Below are positions 1 to 6,778 of a stretch of DNA of 8,642 nucleotides, piece by piece (the first letter of the stretch is position 1; each line of letters opens with the position of its first letter). The translations under genes and the position numbers were made by a program. Source of the DNA: an uncultured Clostridia bacterium (GTDB lineage Bacteria > Bacillota > Clostridia > Lachnospirales > CAMVHY01); the NCBI GenBank assembly GCA_947167415.1, contig CAMVHY010000043.1, positions 1 to 8,642 on the forward strand. The letters run 5' to 3'. The notes beneath the pieces are model-generated. The model was not told the DNA's origin. It saw nothing but the letters and a program-made list of their open reading frames with translations, and did no database searches.

Positions 1-2024
1 TAAACTAAATCTTTATCTGCACTATAAAATTTTAAAACGTTGTGAATTATATTCAGCATTTCATAGCCGGTGATATTTTTATTTGGATTAAATTTTTCGT
101 CTGTAACATTAATTATTTTTCGCGAATCATCAATTAAATAAGCGACAGCCTTAGCAAACCAATCTGATTTTTCTACACCAAGATCTTTTAATTTATCATA
201 ATTTATTTGTTCATCGTCATTCATTAATCTATACATCATCATCGCAAATTCAGCATTCGTCACATAATTTTCCGGTTTGATTTTTTCATCATCATATCCA
301 ATTAAATATTTTCGTGTTCGTAATTTTTCCGGGATTTCTGATTTTATTGGAGCTGGTGTTTTTATATCTGTTGACTCATTTTTTGAAATTAAATCTTGAT
401 TCGTTGATGATGACGAACTTCCTCCAGAACTTCCTCCTGAATTTTCGATCGTGCTCCAACCATAACGATCGTTTTCTTTTTCTTGTTGATCATTTTTCTC
501 CTCATCGTTTTTTTCTTTTTCTAGCACTGTTAAATCCATATAATCTTTATCGTTATCGTTTGTATATTCAAGCTCGAAATTTCCGCTGGCATCTATAATC
601 TTTACATATATTTTATAATCACCTGATTTGTCAAATTTTATTAGCTCACCGTCAGTATATTCTATCCAATCGCTGTCTTCGGTTTTGTATAATAACTTGC
701 ACCCGTCAGGCAATTCTGGGATATTATCAAATATTTTCGATGTTCCGACATATATTTTTTCTTTAAGCGTCGGCCATGTTACCGCAACATAATTTCCTTG
801 TAAAGAATAACTTACTTTTCTCTCATAATCTTCTTCCGGTAAAAATCCTGCAAGTTTAATTCCACTCGCAACATTTAAATTATCTTTTTCTTCTTCAAGT
901 CTTGTCGCTAAGTTTTGCAAAATTTTTTCTCTGCTATCCGGGGTCGTAAAACTTGTATAAAGATTTATATATTTCTCTGTTTGATCAGGGTTATATTTTA
1001 CAAAATCTCCTGCGTCGTCGCCTTTGAATTTTATTTTTTCCCCGTCAACTTTCAACGTTGTTTCAAACAATGTCCTATTTTGACAGTTATTTCTTAACTT
1101 CGTCAATTCCGTCAAATAATTATCATTTGTCGTTATTAATAACGGCTCTTCTCTTTCTTCTTCATCGTTTATCGCAAATATATTGTCATCTATAGCAAAA
1201 TCATTATCAAAATGCTTTCTTTCGTACTTTCTACTTTCGCCGTTGACGTCTACCGTATAATCACCTCTACTATTGCTAAAATTTTCTAAATTAAGCTTTG
1301 ACAAACTGATATACAAAACGTTATGCGAATTTTCAAACATACCTTCATATTCGAGTTCGCCTCTCTTATGACGGTTGTAACTAGACCCTCCTAAACTTGG
1401 CCAAAAGTTACTTAAGCTTGAACCCTCTAAGCTATCTAAATATAAATCACCGGATCCAAAACAATTTCCGTACATTCCGTACATATATGTGCAATTATTC
1501 ATTTTCCAACGAGATAAATCCATTAACTTAATATTTGAATAATCTTTATCTTGAAATAAAGCTAACGATTTGAAGATTTGCCAATCGTAATCTACATATC
1601 CACCTACAACATAACCGTATGAAAAAACTTTTTCTTCATCGCTATCCTCGCTTTCAGCTGTAGAAGAATTAGAAATTCTTAAAACACCACCAATTTCATT
1701 TGCTTTTTCGGCACATTGTCTTATAAGATCCTTACCAATATAAACTTTACTTAAACTTGCATACGTGGTTGAATCAGCTTTTTTAAAATCTACTGCGTTT
1801 GGAATAACAACATTTTTTTCATTGTTGTAATTATATGATTCTAATGTCGCTTCTCCATTTGTATCGATATTTCCAAGCGTCCATAAATCCAATTGAACCT
1901 CCTCATCTAGATAATCATCAGCCAAAACTTTTTTCTTCCCAAAACAAAAAAACGTAAAACAAATTAGCGCCATTAAAACGAAAAATATTATCTCGTTTCG
2001 ATAATTTTTTTTGGTTTTCAACAT
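1..2024 (-). CDS. Secreted surface protein with degenerate BspA-type LRRs and SLH domains (paralogue A, C-terminus beyond window)
   Basis: I translated this frame by hand: it stays open for 674 codons from ATG 2022-2024 to the window edge, so the C-terminus is missing. GGGAGG at 2035-2040 lies 10 nt before the ATG. Residues 1-35 form a signal peptide (basic start, hydrophobic core, likely cut after KVLA). Residues ~160-270 are a badly eroded BspA-like LRR region. Residues ~317-415 are a beta module (ETTLKVDGEKIKFK...EKYINLY), and ~417-500 a second, Ig-like module starting WPTLK. A Ser/Gly-rich linker occupies ~527-541, and SLH-like repeats begin at ~566. The same order is found in the adjacent paralogue B, which has one more beta module and intact LRRs. 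The SLH TRAE motif reads TNAE in the first repeat and TGYE in the second, so binding to secondary cell-wall polymer may be weakened. The family role (envelope-anchored adhesin or S-layer-associated protein) is inferred; the ligand is unknown. Confidence 0.85.
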   Translation of the reverse strand, partial: MLKTKKNYRNEIIFFVLMALICFTFFCFGKKKVLADDYLDEEVQLDLWTLGNIDTNGEATLESYNYNNEKNVVIPNAVDFKKADSTTYASLSKVYIGKDLIRQCAEKANEIGGVLRISNSSTAESEDSDEEKVFSYGYVVGGYVDYDWQIFKSLALFQDKDYSNIKLMDLSRWKMNNCTYMYGMYGNCFGSGDLYLDSLEGSSLSNFWPSLGGSSYNRHKRGELEYEGMFENSHNVLYISLSKLNLENFSNSRGDYTVDVNGESRKYERKHFDNDFAIDDNIFAINDEEEREEPLLITTNDNYLTELTKLRNNCQNRTLFETTLKVDGEKIKFKGDDAGDFVKYNPDQTEKYINLYTSFTTPDSREKILQNLATRLEEEKDNLNVASGIKLAGFLPEEDYERKVSYSLQGNYVAVTWPTLKEKIYVGTSKIFDNIPELPDGCKLLYKTEDSDWIEYTDGELIKFDKSGDYKIYVKIIDASGNFELEYTNDNDKDYMDLTVLEKEKNDEEKNDQQEKENDRYGWSTIENSGGSSGGSSSSSTNQDLISKNESTDIKTPAPIKSEIPEKLRTRKYLIGYDDEKIKPENYVTNAEFAMMMYRLMNDDEQINYDKLKDLGVEKSDWFAKAVAYLIDDSRKIINVTDEKFNPNKNITGYEMLNIIHNVLKFYSADKDLV

Positions 2025-2053
2025 AAAAATATAACCTCCCGATTATTTTTTTG

Positions 2054-2084
2054 CTTCCGTAAAAACTTATTTTTTACATGAAAG
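2054..2084 (-). promoter_or_regulatory. 5' leader hairpin of paralogue A mRNA
   Basis: The minus-strand RNA folds as CUUUC / GGAAG (2080-2084 with 2054-2058) around a perfect inner stem GUAAAAA / UUUUUAC (2071-2077 with 2059-2065) and an AUAAG loop. It would begin 2-3 nt after the predicted transcription start. A related hairpin precedes paralogue B. A 5'-terminal stem of this kind may stabilise the mRNA or be regulatory; the function is inferred. Confidence 0.45.
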
Positions 2085-2092
2085 TAATTTTT

Positions 2093-2101
2093 ATTCTACC
2101 A
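2093..2101 (-). promoter_or_regulatory. Candidate extended -10 promoter of paralogue A
   Basis: The minus strand reads TGGTAGAAT, an extended -10 (TGn plus TAGAAT, one mismatch from TATAAT). The -35 region 17 nt upstream (TTTCTT) is weak, as is tolerated in extended -10 promoters. The identical box sits at 5027-5035 before paralogue B. The expected start is near 2086, just before a hairpin. This is predicted from sequence only. Confidence 0.5.
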
Positions 2102-2154
2102 AAATATTTTTTGACAAGAAAAATTTACTTCTACAAGATTTTCATCTTGCAAAC

Positions 2155-2200
2155 AAAAAACTCTCGGTCTGATTTTTATCTCAAGCCAAGAGTTTTTTTT
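2155..2200 (-). terminator. Rho-independent terminator of paralogue B
   Basis: Arms at 2155-2172 and 2181-2198 form an 18-position stem in the minus-strand RNA with two G-U wobbles and one C-A mismatch, an 8-nt loop and a U-rich 3' side. Read on the plus strand the wobbles become mismatches, so the structure belongs to leftward transcription. It begins about 28 nt after the TGA of the 884-residue gene. Confidence 0.8.
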
Positions 2201-2227
2201 CACCAAAATATTTTATTTTTAATCAAA

Positions 2228-4882
2228 TCATTCCGAGGCGTCCATTAAAAACTTATATGCCCAATGACTTTTATCTAAATCCGAATATTTTTTTTGACCA
2301 GGATTATTTTTTCTGTCAAAAGCCATAAAAATTATTTTCGTAACTTCAGCACGCGTAATATTATTATTTTGTTTGAAAGTTTTATCTTCATAACCGTTTA
2401 CAATTCCGTGAGATGCCAATTGCTTAATAATATCACTTACTGAACCTGACAAATCTGTGAAATTATAATAATGCTTTCCAAGGTCATATTCCTTTGTTTT
2501 CGCAGCATCATAAAATTTTATTACATTATAAACAACCTCAGCGACTTCCCCGCGTGTTACATTTTCATCCGGTCTAAAATTTTTTCCCGTATCAAATATT
2601 TTTTTATCGAGTACATATGCAACACTTGTTCCATACCAATCTGAACTTTTTACATCATTTAAATCTTTTAATACGTCTGTATTTACCTTTTCTTTTTCAT
2701 CACACATCAATTTATAAATCATATTTGCAAATTCAGCGCGTGTTACATTGTTATTTGGTTTTATTGTTCCATCTGAATAACCTTCTAGATATTTTGCAGT
2801 TTGTAATCTATTTGGGAATCCAATATCTTTTAAAGTTTTTTTTCCATCCGATATCGTTTCCCAATAAAACCATCCTGTTCCTTCTGTTAGAGTGTCACTT
2901 TCTTTTTTTTCTTCTTCGTCTTCGCCAATAATTTTTAATGTCACATATTTAGAATTGTTTTTCTCATATTCTTTGTCAAAATAATTTTCTCCACCGTCTA
3001 TTTTCAGATATATTTGACATTCCCCTGATTTATCAAAAACTAAAATATCGCTCGCTAAATATTCAACCCAATAAGAATTTTCGTCATCGCCTATTTTATA
3101 AATTAGTTTACATCCTTCTGGTATATTTGGTGCATCTGTAATAGAAAATAAATCTTTAATCGAAATTGAGTCACCAACTTTTAGACTTGATTTTAATTGC
3201 GGCCAAGAAAAGTTTACGTCTTCTATCAAATATCCTTTTGTTTTAACTACATAAGTTCCAAGCGATTGGTTCGGCTCTTGGCTTTCATTTATTTCTGGAT
3301 TCCATTTCACAAATGCATAATTTTTATCTATTTCTATATTTCCTTTTTCATCTTTTAAAACCTTTTTTAATTTCGTCCACACAATTTTCTTATCATCGTT
3401 TGCTGTTGGCATAACATAAATATTTACATATTTTTCTGTCCTATCAGAATTATAATTTCCTGGTTCGAGAGAATTATTATTCTCTTTAAATTTTGCGATT
3501 TTCCCATCAACTTTAAGTGTCGCAGAATATTTTTCAGCTCCAATCATATAAGTTCCACCCAAAGCATCAGCAACATCATGATAATTTTCTTCCGGAACCC
3601 AATCAATTTTCTCGCCATTTTTAAATTCTATTTTATCTCTTTCTTCTATTAATCTGTTTTTTAATTTATGCATAATTTCTTCTTCAGAATCAGTAGTTGT
3701 ATAAGTCGGATAAATTATTATATATTTTTCTTTTTTGTCATCACTATAACTTACATTTTCTTCATCAGGATCTATTTTAAATTTAGCAAAGTCTCCATCA
3801 ATTTTTAACGTCGTTGTAAAAAATGTTCTACTATCACGGTTATAATTATAATTTTTTAACACATTATCTCTTGTACGAACTAAAAGAGGTTTTTTACTAT
3901 CTACAATCCGAAATGTACCCCATAGTTGATTTTTTATATTTTCGTTTAAATTCCAATCATTTAAATCTAGAAATTTAAGATTAATCGTATCCTTGAAAGT
4001 ACGATCTATTGATGTTACACTCGTCAATTTCCAATTACTCACATTTAATTTTTTTAAATTAGTGCAGTCACAAAACATAAAAGACGCATTAGCAACATTG
4101 CTCGTATCCCAACTATTTAAATCAAGTTCAACCAAATTTGAGCAAGAATTAAACATATAACCCATATTCATAACTTTTGAGGTGTTCAAATTACTTATAT
4201 TTAATTTTTTCAAATTTGTGCACTGATAAAACATACGATACATATCAGTAACATTGCTCGTATCCCAACTATTTAAATCAAGTTCAACCAAATTTGAGCA
4301 AGAATTAAACATATAACCCATATTCATAACTTTTGAGGTATTCAAATTACTTATATTTAATTTTTTCAAATTTGTGCACTGATTAAACATATCATGCATA
4401 TCAGTAACATTACTCGTATCCAAATTTTCTAAATCAATTACTGGAATTCTCTTATAATTGTCCAATAGATATCCAAAAGATACATCATTATTATTTGGGT
4501 TTCCCGCAAAAACTTTTTGTCCTGATGTTTTCGAAATTTTAAATTCTCCACCGTCTTGGTCAACATATTTTGCAACTTTTTTTAAAACATCAGGTTCAAT
4601 ATAAATTTTTTGTAGATTTGCATACTTAGTCGGATTTGATGCTTTAAAATCTGCCGCATTCGGAACAACAATACTTTTTAAATCAATCCCATCGCTTTTA
4701 TAATCTTTTAATTCCATATTTCCATTCGAATCAATTTCGCTTACTGTCCACAAATGACAATTTGCTTCACCGTCAATCGAAGCAAATATTTTCTCGCTAC
4801 TTAAAATAAAAAATACACAAATCACGTTTAAAACAATAATCCAAGAAAGAAAATATCTTTTGAAACTAAAATTTCGCAACAT
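2228..4882 (-). CDS. Secreted BspA-type leucine-rich repeat protein with C-terminal SLH domains (paralogue B)
   Basis: This 884-residue protein is complete: ATG 4880-4882 is preceded by AGGAGG (4890-4895, 7-nt gap), and it ends in TGA with an in-frame TAA three codons later. Residues 1-34 are a signal peptide (likely cut after KIFA). Residues ~150-312 are BspA/DUF285-type repeats with the pattern CTNLKKLNISNLNTSKVMNM, about 26 residues each. Residues ~355-450 and ~453-552 are two related beta modules (TTLKIDGD, then ATLKVDGK). Residues ~557-652 form a further Ig-like module starting FSWPQLK. An acidic linker (~653-665) leads to SLH repeats at ~692-730, ~740-790 and ~806-856, with TRAE or TRGE at 714-717, 776-779 and 843-846. 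SLH domains bind cell-wall polysaccharide, so the protein should sit on the outer surface. BspA relatives often act in adhesion; the partner here is unknown. It is monocistronic, with its own promoter and terminator, and is the more intact of the tandem pair. Confidence 0.92.
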   Translation of the reverse strand: MLRNFSFKRYFLSWIIVLNVICVFFILSSEKIFASIDGEANCHLWTVSEIDSNGNMELKDYKSDGIDLKSIVVPNAADFKASNPTKYANLQKIYIEPDVLKKVAKYVDQDGGEFKISKTSGQKVFAGNPNNNDVSFGYLLDNYKRIPVIDLENLDTSNVTDMHDMFNQCTNLKKLNISNLNTSKVMNMGYMFNSCSNLVELDLNSWDTSNVTDMYRMFYQCTNLKKLNISNLNTSKVMNMGYMFNSCSNLVELDLNSWDTSNVANASFMFCDCTNLKKLNVSNWKLTSVTSIDRTFKDTINLKFLDLNDWNLNENIKNQLWGTFRIVDSKKPLLVRTRDNVLKNYNYNRDSRTFFTTTLKIDGDFAKFKIDPDEENVSYSDDKKEKYIIIYPTYTTTDSEEEIMHKLKNRLIEERDKIEFKNGEKIDWVPEENYHDVADALGGTYMIGAEKYSATLKVDGKIAKFKENNNSLEPGNYNSDRTEKYVNIYVMPTANDDKKIVWTKLKKVLKDEKGNIEIDKNYAFVKWNPEINESQEPNQSLGTYVVKTKGYLIEDVNFSWPQLKSSLKVGDSISIKDLFSITDAPNIPEGCKLIYKIGDDENSYWVEYLASDILVFDKSGECQIYLKIDGGENYFDKEYEKNNSKYVTLKIIGEDEEEKKESDTLTEGTGWFYWETISDGKKTLKDIGFPNRLQTAKYLEGYSDGTIKPNNNVTRAEFANMIYKLMCDEKEKVNTDVLKDLNDVKSSDWYGTSVAYVLDKKIFDTGKNFRPDENVTRGEVAEVVYNVIKFYDAAKTKEYDLGKHYYNFTDLSGSVSDIIKQLASHGIVNGYEDKTFKQNNNITRAEVTKIIFMAFDRKNNPGQKKYSDLDKSHWAYKFLMDASE
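4094..4405 (-). repeat. Two tandem 156-bp units encoding LRRs inside paralogue B
   Basis: Units 4094-4249 and 4250-4405 differ at only about 5 of 156 positions by my count, and a stretch of more than 130 bp differs at a single base. Each unit encodes 52 residues, that is two 26-residue LRRs (residues ~160-211 and ~212-263), so the frame is kept. A partial third unit, more diverged, starts at 4406. The near-identity indicates a recent in-frame duplication or ongoing homogenisation. Confidence 0.9.
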
Positions 4883-4986
4883 AAAATTCCCTCCTGATTA
4901 AAAAAAAAATTATTTTTACTGATACAACATATTTACGACAAAAACAATAGCCAAAACTTATATTAATAAAATAAAAATTTTACTCT

Positions 4987-5019
4987 GCTTCCATAGAAAT
5001 TTATTTTTTACTCAGAAGC
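4987..5019 (-). promoter_or_regulatory. 5' leader hairpin of paralogue B mRNA
   Basis: GCUUC (5015-5019) pairs with GAAGC (4987-4991) in the minus-strand RNA, enclosing a weaker inner stem between 5005-5011 and 4993-4999. It occupies the same place as the hairpin at 2054-2084. The outer stem is kept although its bases differ from that copy, which supports a real RNA structure. Confidence 0.4.
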
Positions 5020-5026
5020 AATTTTT

Positions 5027-5035
5027 ATTCTACCA
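5027..5035 (-). promoter_or_regulatory. Candidate extended -10 promoter of paralogue B
   Basis: The minus strand reads TGGTAGAAT, identical to the box before paralogue A, with a weak -35 (TTTCTT) 17 nt upstream. The predicted start near 5020 would give an untranslated leader of roughly 135 nt. Only position and sequence support this call. Confidence 0.5.
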
Positions 5036-5088
5036 AAATAATTTTCGACAAGAAAATTTTACTTCTACAAAATTTTTATTCTACAAAT

Positions 5089-5131
5089 AAAAAACTCTTG
5101 GTTTGATTTTTATATCAAGCCAAGAATTTTT
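5089..5131 (-). terminator. Terminator-like hairpin, duplicate of the paralogue B terminator
   Basis: Arms 5089-5106 and 5115-5131 pair almost fully in the minus-strand RNA, with one G-U wobble and one C-A mismatch, ending in a U-run. It is homologous to the hairpin at 2155-2200. It lies over 200 nt beyond the symporter stop codon and after that gene's own terminator, so it is probably a relic of a lost upstream paralogue or a back-up terminator. Confidence 0.65.
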
Positions 5132-5169
5132 CTTCACCAAAATATTTCATTTTTAATTATATTACAAAG

Positions 5170-5222
5170 AAAAATTCTGGTTTGGTGATGAGAAATAATT
5201 AATTCTCTATAACAGAACTTTT
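5170..5222 (-). other. Branched hairpin with U-tract, possible terminator or small RNA
   Basis: A 10-bp outer stem (5213-5222 with 5170-5179, one G-U) encloses a small GAGAA / UUCUC hairpin (5203-5207 with 5190-5194) in the minus-strand RNA and is followed by a U-rich stretch. A TAGAAT box at 5231-5236 lies at the right distance upstream to start a transcript near 5224. Whether it is a second terminator or a separate short RNA cannot be decided from sequence. Confidence 0.35.
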
Positions 5223-5237
5223 GCATGTTTATTCTAC

Positions 5238-5279
5238 AAAAAAAACAGAGACAAGAAATACTTTTTCTCTATCTTTTTT
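5238..5279 (-). terminator. Probable terminator of the symporter gene
   Basis: In the minus-strand RNA the first 14 bases (5279-5266) pair completely with the last 14 (5251-5238), using two G-U wobbles, around a 14-nt loop; the 3' arm ends in a run of eight U. It starts about 60 nt after the TAA at 5339. The stem is mostly A-U, hence moderate confidence. Confidence 0.6.
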
Positions 5280-5338
5280 ACTAATTTTAATATAAATCAA
5301 CGTCAAAAACTTATACAGAATAGTATTTTCAGGTCAAA

Positions 5339-6778
5339 TTATCGTTCTGAAAAATATTTTTTAGTTTCATCTAAAACAACTTTACTTAAAAAAATTAATC
5401 CAATTAAATTTGGAATTGCCATCAATGCATTAAAAATATCACTTAATGCCCAAACAATTTTTGTCTCGATCAGCGGTCCAACAGCAACAACAGCTATAAA
5501 AATTAATTTATATACCTCTATAAATTTTTTTTCAAACAAAAACTCATAAGATTTCACGCCATAATAAGAATATCCAATCACAGTTGATAAAGCAAAACAA
5601 GTAACACAAACCATAATAAAAACTTTTGAAAAATTAGGTCCCATTACCGTAGCAAAAGATTTTGCCGATAAAACAACACCTTCACTTAAGTTATTTATTT
5701 TAAAACCATTGGCTCCGAGTGCTAATGCTTTACTATATATATTCTTATCATAAATTCCGCTCGTTAAAATTACTAAAGCTGTCAACGTACAAATTACAAA
5801 CGACGAAACAAAAACTTCTAAAATTCCATATAATGCTTGTTCAACAGGATTTTTCAAAACAGACGCTGCTTGTGCAATCGGAGAAGTTCCTATTCCTGCT
5901 TCACTTGAACTTGTTCCACGTGCGATTCCATGATGTAGTGCTCTCGAAATTCCATAACCGATTCCTCCAGCTAATGCACTTTTTAATTTAAATGCCTCGC
6001 TAAAAATATTTAAAAATGCCCCGGGAATCAACTTATAATTTACTGTTAAAGTAAAAATTACGCCTAGAATATAAAATACACTCATAAACGGCACAAGTTT
6101 TTCGGTTATTTTTCCAATGCTTTTCATACCTCCGATAACAACTAAACAAATTAACAACGCTAACAAAAATCCAACTATTATTTTCGCCAAAGGAAAATAG
6201 CAATTGCCAAATACTTTTATTTCAGGCGAGGCAACAAAATCACTTACAATACTTGCTATCGAATGAACTTGGATTAAATTTCCGCCAGCAAACGAAGTAA
6301 AAAGCATAGCAAATGCAAAAATAGCCGCCAAACCAGAATTTTTTAAACCGTTTTTTATATAATACATTGGTCCGCCACACCATTCACCGTCTTTATTTTT
6401 TTCGCGAAATTTCAAAGCCAAAACTATTTCTGCATATTTTATTAGCATTCCAAAAAAAGCAATAAACCACATCCAAAAAATTGCCCCGGGTCCGCCTTCT
6501 GTAATTGCTACAGCAACTCCAACTATATTGCCTGTTCCAATCGTACTTGCTAAAGAAGTTGCTATTGCTTGCAACGGTGTAAAAGCCCCTTTTGTATCTG
6601 CATTTTTTTTTGCCGCTGCATTGCCGAAAGTTTTTTTTAACATAAATATAAATTTGCGAATTTGTAAAAAATTCGTCTTAAGTGTGAAATAAATTCCCAG
6701 CCAAAATAATAAAAAATAGATCGGAATCCATACCATATTATTAACGGATTCTATAAATATGTTTATTCCGTTTAACAT
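5339..6778 (-). CDS. Sodium:alanine/glycine symporter, AGCS family
   Basis: This is an inner-membrane carrier expected to import alanine, glycine or a similar small amino acid with Na+. From ATG 6776-6778 it is 479 residues, normal for the family, with about ten hydrophobic segments. Family signatures are clear: STIGTGNIVGVAVAITEGGP followed by GAIFWMW (residues ~78-104), CGGPMYYIKNGL (~134-145), GIARGTSSSEAGIGTSPIAQ (~284-303) and the C-terminal MAIPNLIGLIFLSKVV (~453-468). The frame opens earlier at GTG 6793, but that codon lies inside the ribosome site AAAGGTGG (6790-6797), which is well spaced for the ATG (11 nt). The usual RGxFSNEAG motif is altered to RGTSSSEAG, so substrate specificity may differ. 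It is flanked by terminators on both sides and is therefore monocistronic, with no evident link to sporulation or to the surface proteins. The exact substrate cannot be read from sequence. Confidence 0.93.
   Translation of the reverse strand: MLNGINIFIESVNNMVWIPIYFLLFWLGIYFTLKTNFLQIRKFIFMLKKTFGNAAAKKNADTKGAFTPLQAIATSLASTIGTGNIVGVAVAITEGGPGAIFWMWFIAFFGMLIKYAEIVLALKFREKNKDGEWCGGPMYYIKNGLKNSGLAAIFAFAMLFTSFAGGNLIQVHSIASIVSDFVASPEIKVFGNCYFPLAKIIVGFLLALLICLVVIGGMKSIGKITEKLVPFMSVFYILGVIFTLTVNYKLIPGAFLNIFSEAFKLKSALAGGIGYGISRALHHGIARGTSSSEAGIGTSPIAQAASVLKNPVEQALYGILEVFVSSFVICTLTALVILTSGIYDKNIYSKALALGANGFKINNLSEGVVLSAKSFATVMGPNFSKVFIMVCVTCFALSTVIGYSYYGVKSYEFLFEKKFIEVYKLIFIAVVAVGPLIETKIVWALSDIFNALMAIPNLIGLIFLSKVVLDETKKYFSER

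Larger units (their letters stand above)
2025..2227 (-). repeat. Intergenic cassette between paralogues B and A, copy 2 of a duplicated segment
   Basis: Positions 2053-2224 align without gaps to 4987-5158 (offset 2934). I counted about 23 differences in 172 positions, roughly 87% identity. In transcription order the segment holds a hairpin terminator, an extended -10 promoter and a leader hairpin, each annotated separately. The similarity stops just outside the stop codon of paralogue B. Positions 2025-2052 are specific to this copy and hold the ribosome site of paralogue A; the equivalent leader of paralogue B is about 75 nt longer. No open frame of interest is seen. Confidence 0.8.
4987..5158 (-). 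repeat. Duplicated terminator-promoter-leader cassette, copy 1 (upstream of paralogue B)
   Basis: This aligns without gaps to 2053-2224 at about 87% identity by hand count. The conservation covers non-coding elements on both sides of the promoter, which shows that the tandem paralogues arose by duplication of a unit that included this spacer. In this copy the segment does not follow a surface-protein gene, so its terminator half appears orphaned. Confidence 0.8.
4883..5338. other. 456-bp intergenic region between the symporter gene and paralogue B
   Basis: No convincing gene is present. From right to left: 5280-5338 is AT-rich with nothing recognised; 5238-5279 is the symporter terminator; 5170-5222 is a branched hairpin with a U-tract; 4987-5158 is the duplicated cassette (terminator-like hairpin, promoter, leader hairpin); 4883-4986 is a long AT-rich untranslated leader of paralogue B. 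A 30-codon frame from ATG 5224-5226 has no ribosome site and runs into the cassette, so I do not call it a gene. Confidence 0.75.

Noticed and set aside
314..1097. Plus-strand open frames of 94 and 60 codons
   Set aside because: Both lie opposite paralogue A, which is continuous through this region with recognisable domains; neither has a good ribosome site or a recognisable product.
4094..4405. CRISPR-like array
   Set aside because: The repeat units are long, directly adjacent without spacers, and stay in frame within a coding LRR region.
2228..4882. Mycoplasma-like origin because of BspA/DUF285 repeats and low G+C
   Set aside because: The gene ends in TGA used as a stop, tryptophan is coded by TGG, and sporulation genes are present, so the standard code and a Clostridia-type host fit better.
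5134..5226. A 30-codon minus-strand frame starting at ATG 5224-5226
   Set aside because: There is no ribosome site, it overlaps a hairpin and runs into the duplicated non-coding cassette, and the peptide has no recognisable feature.
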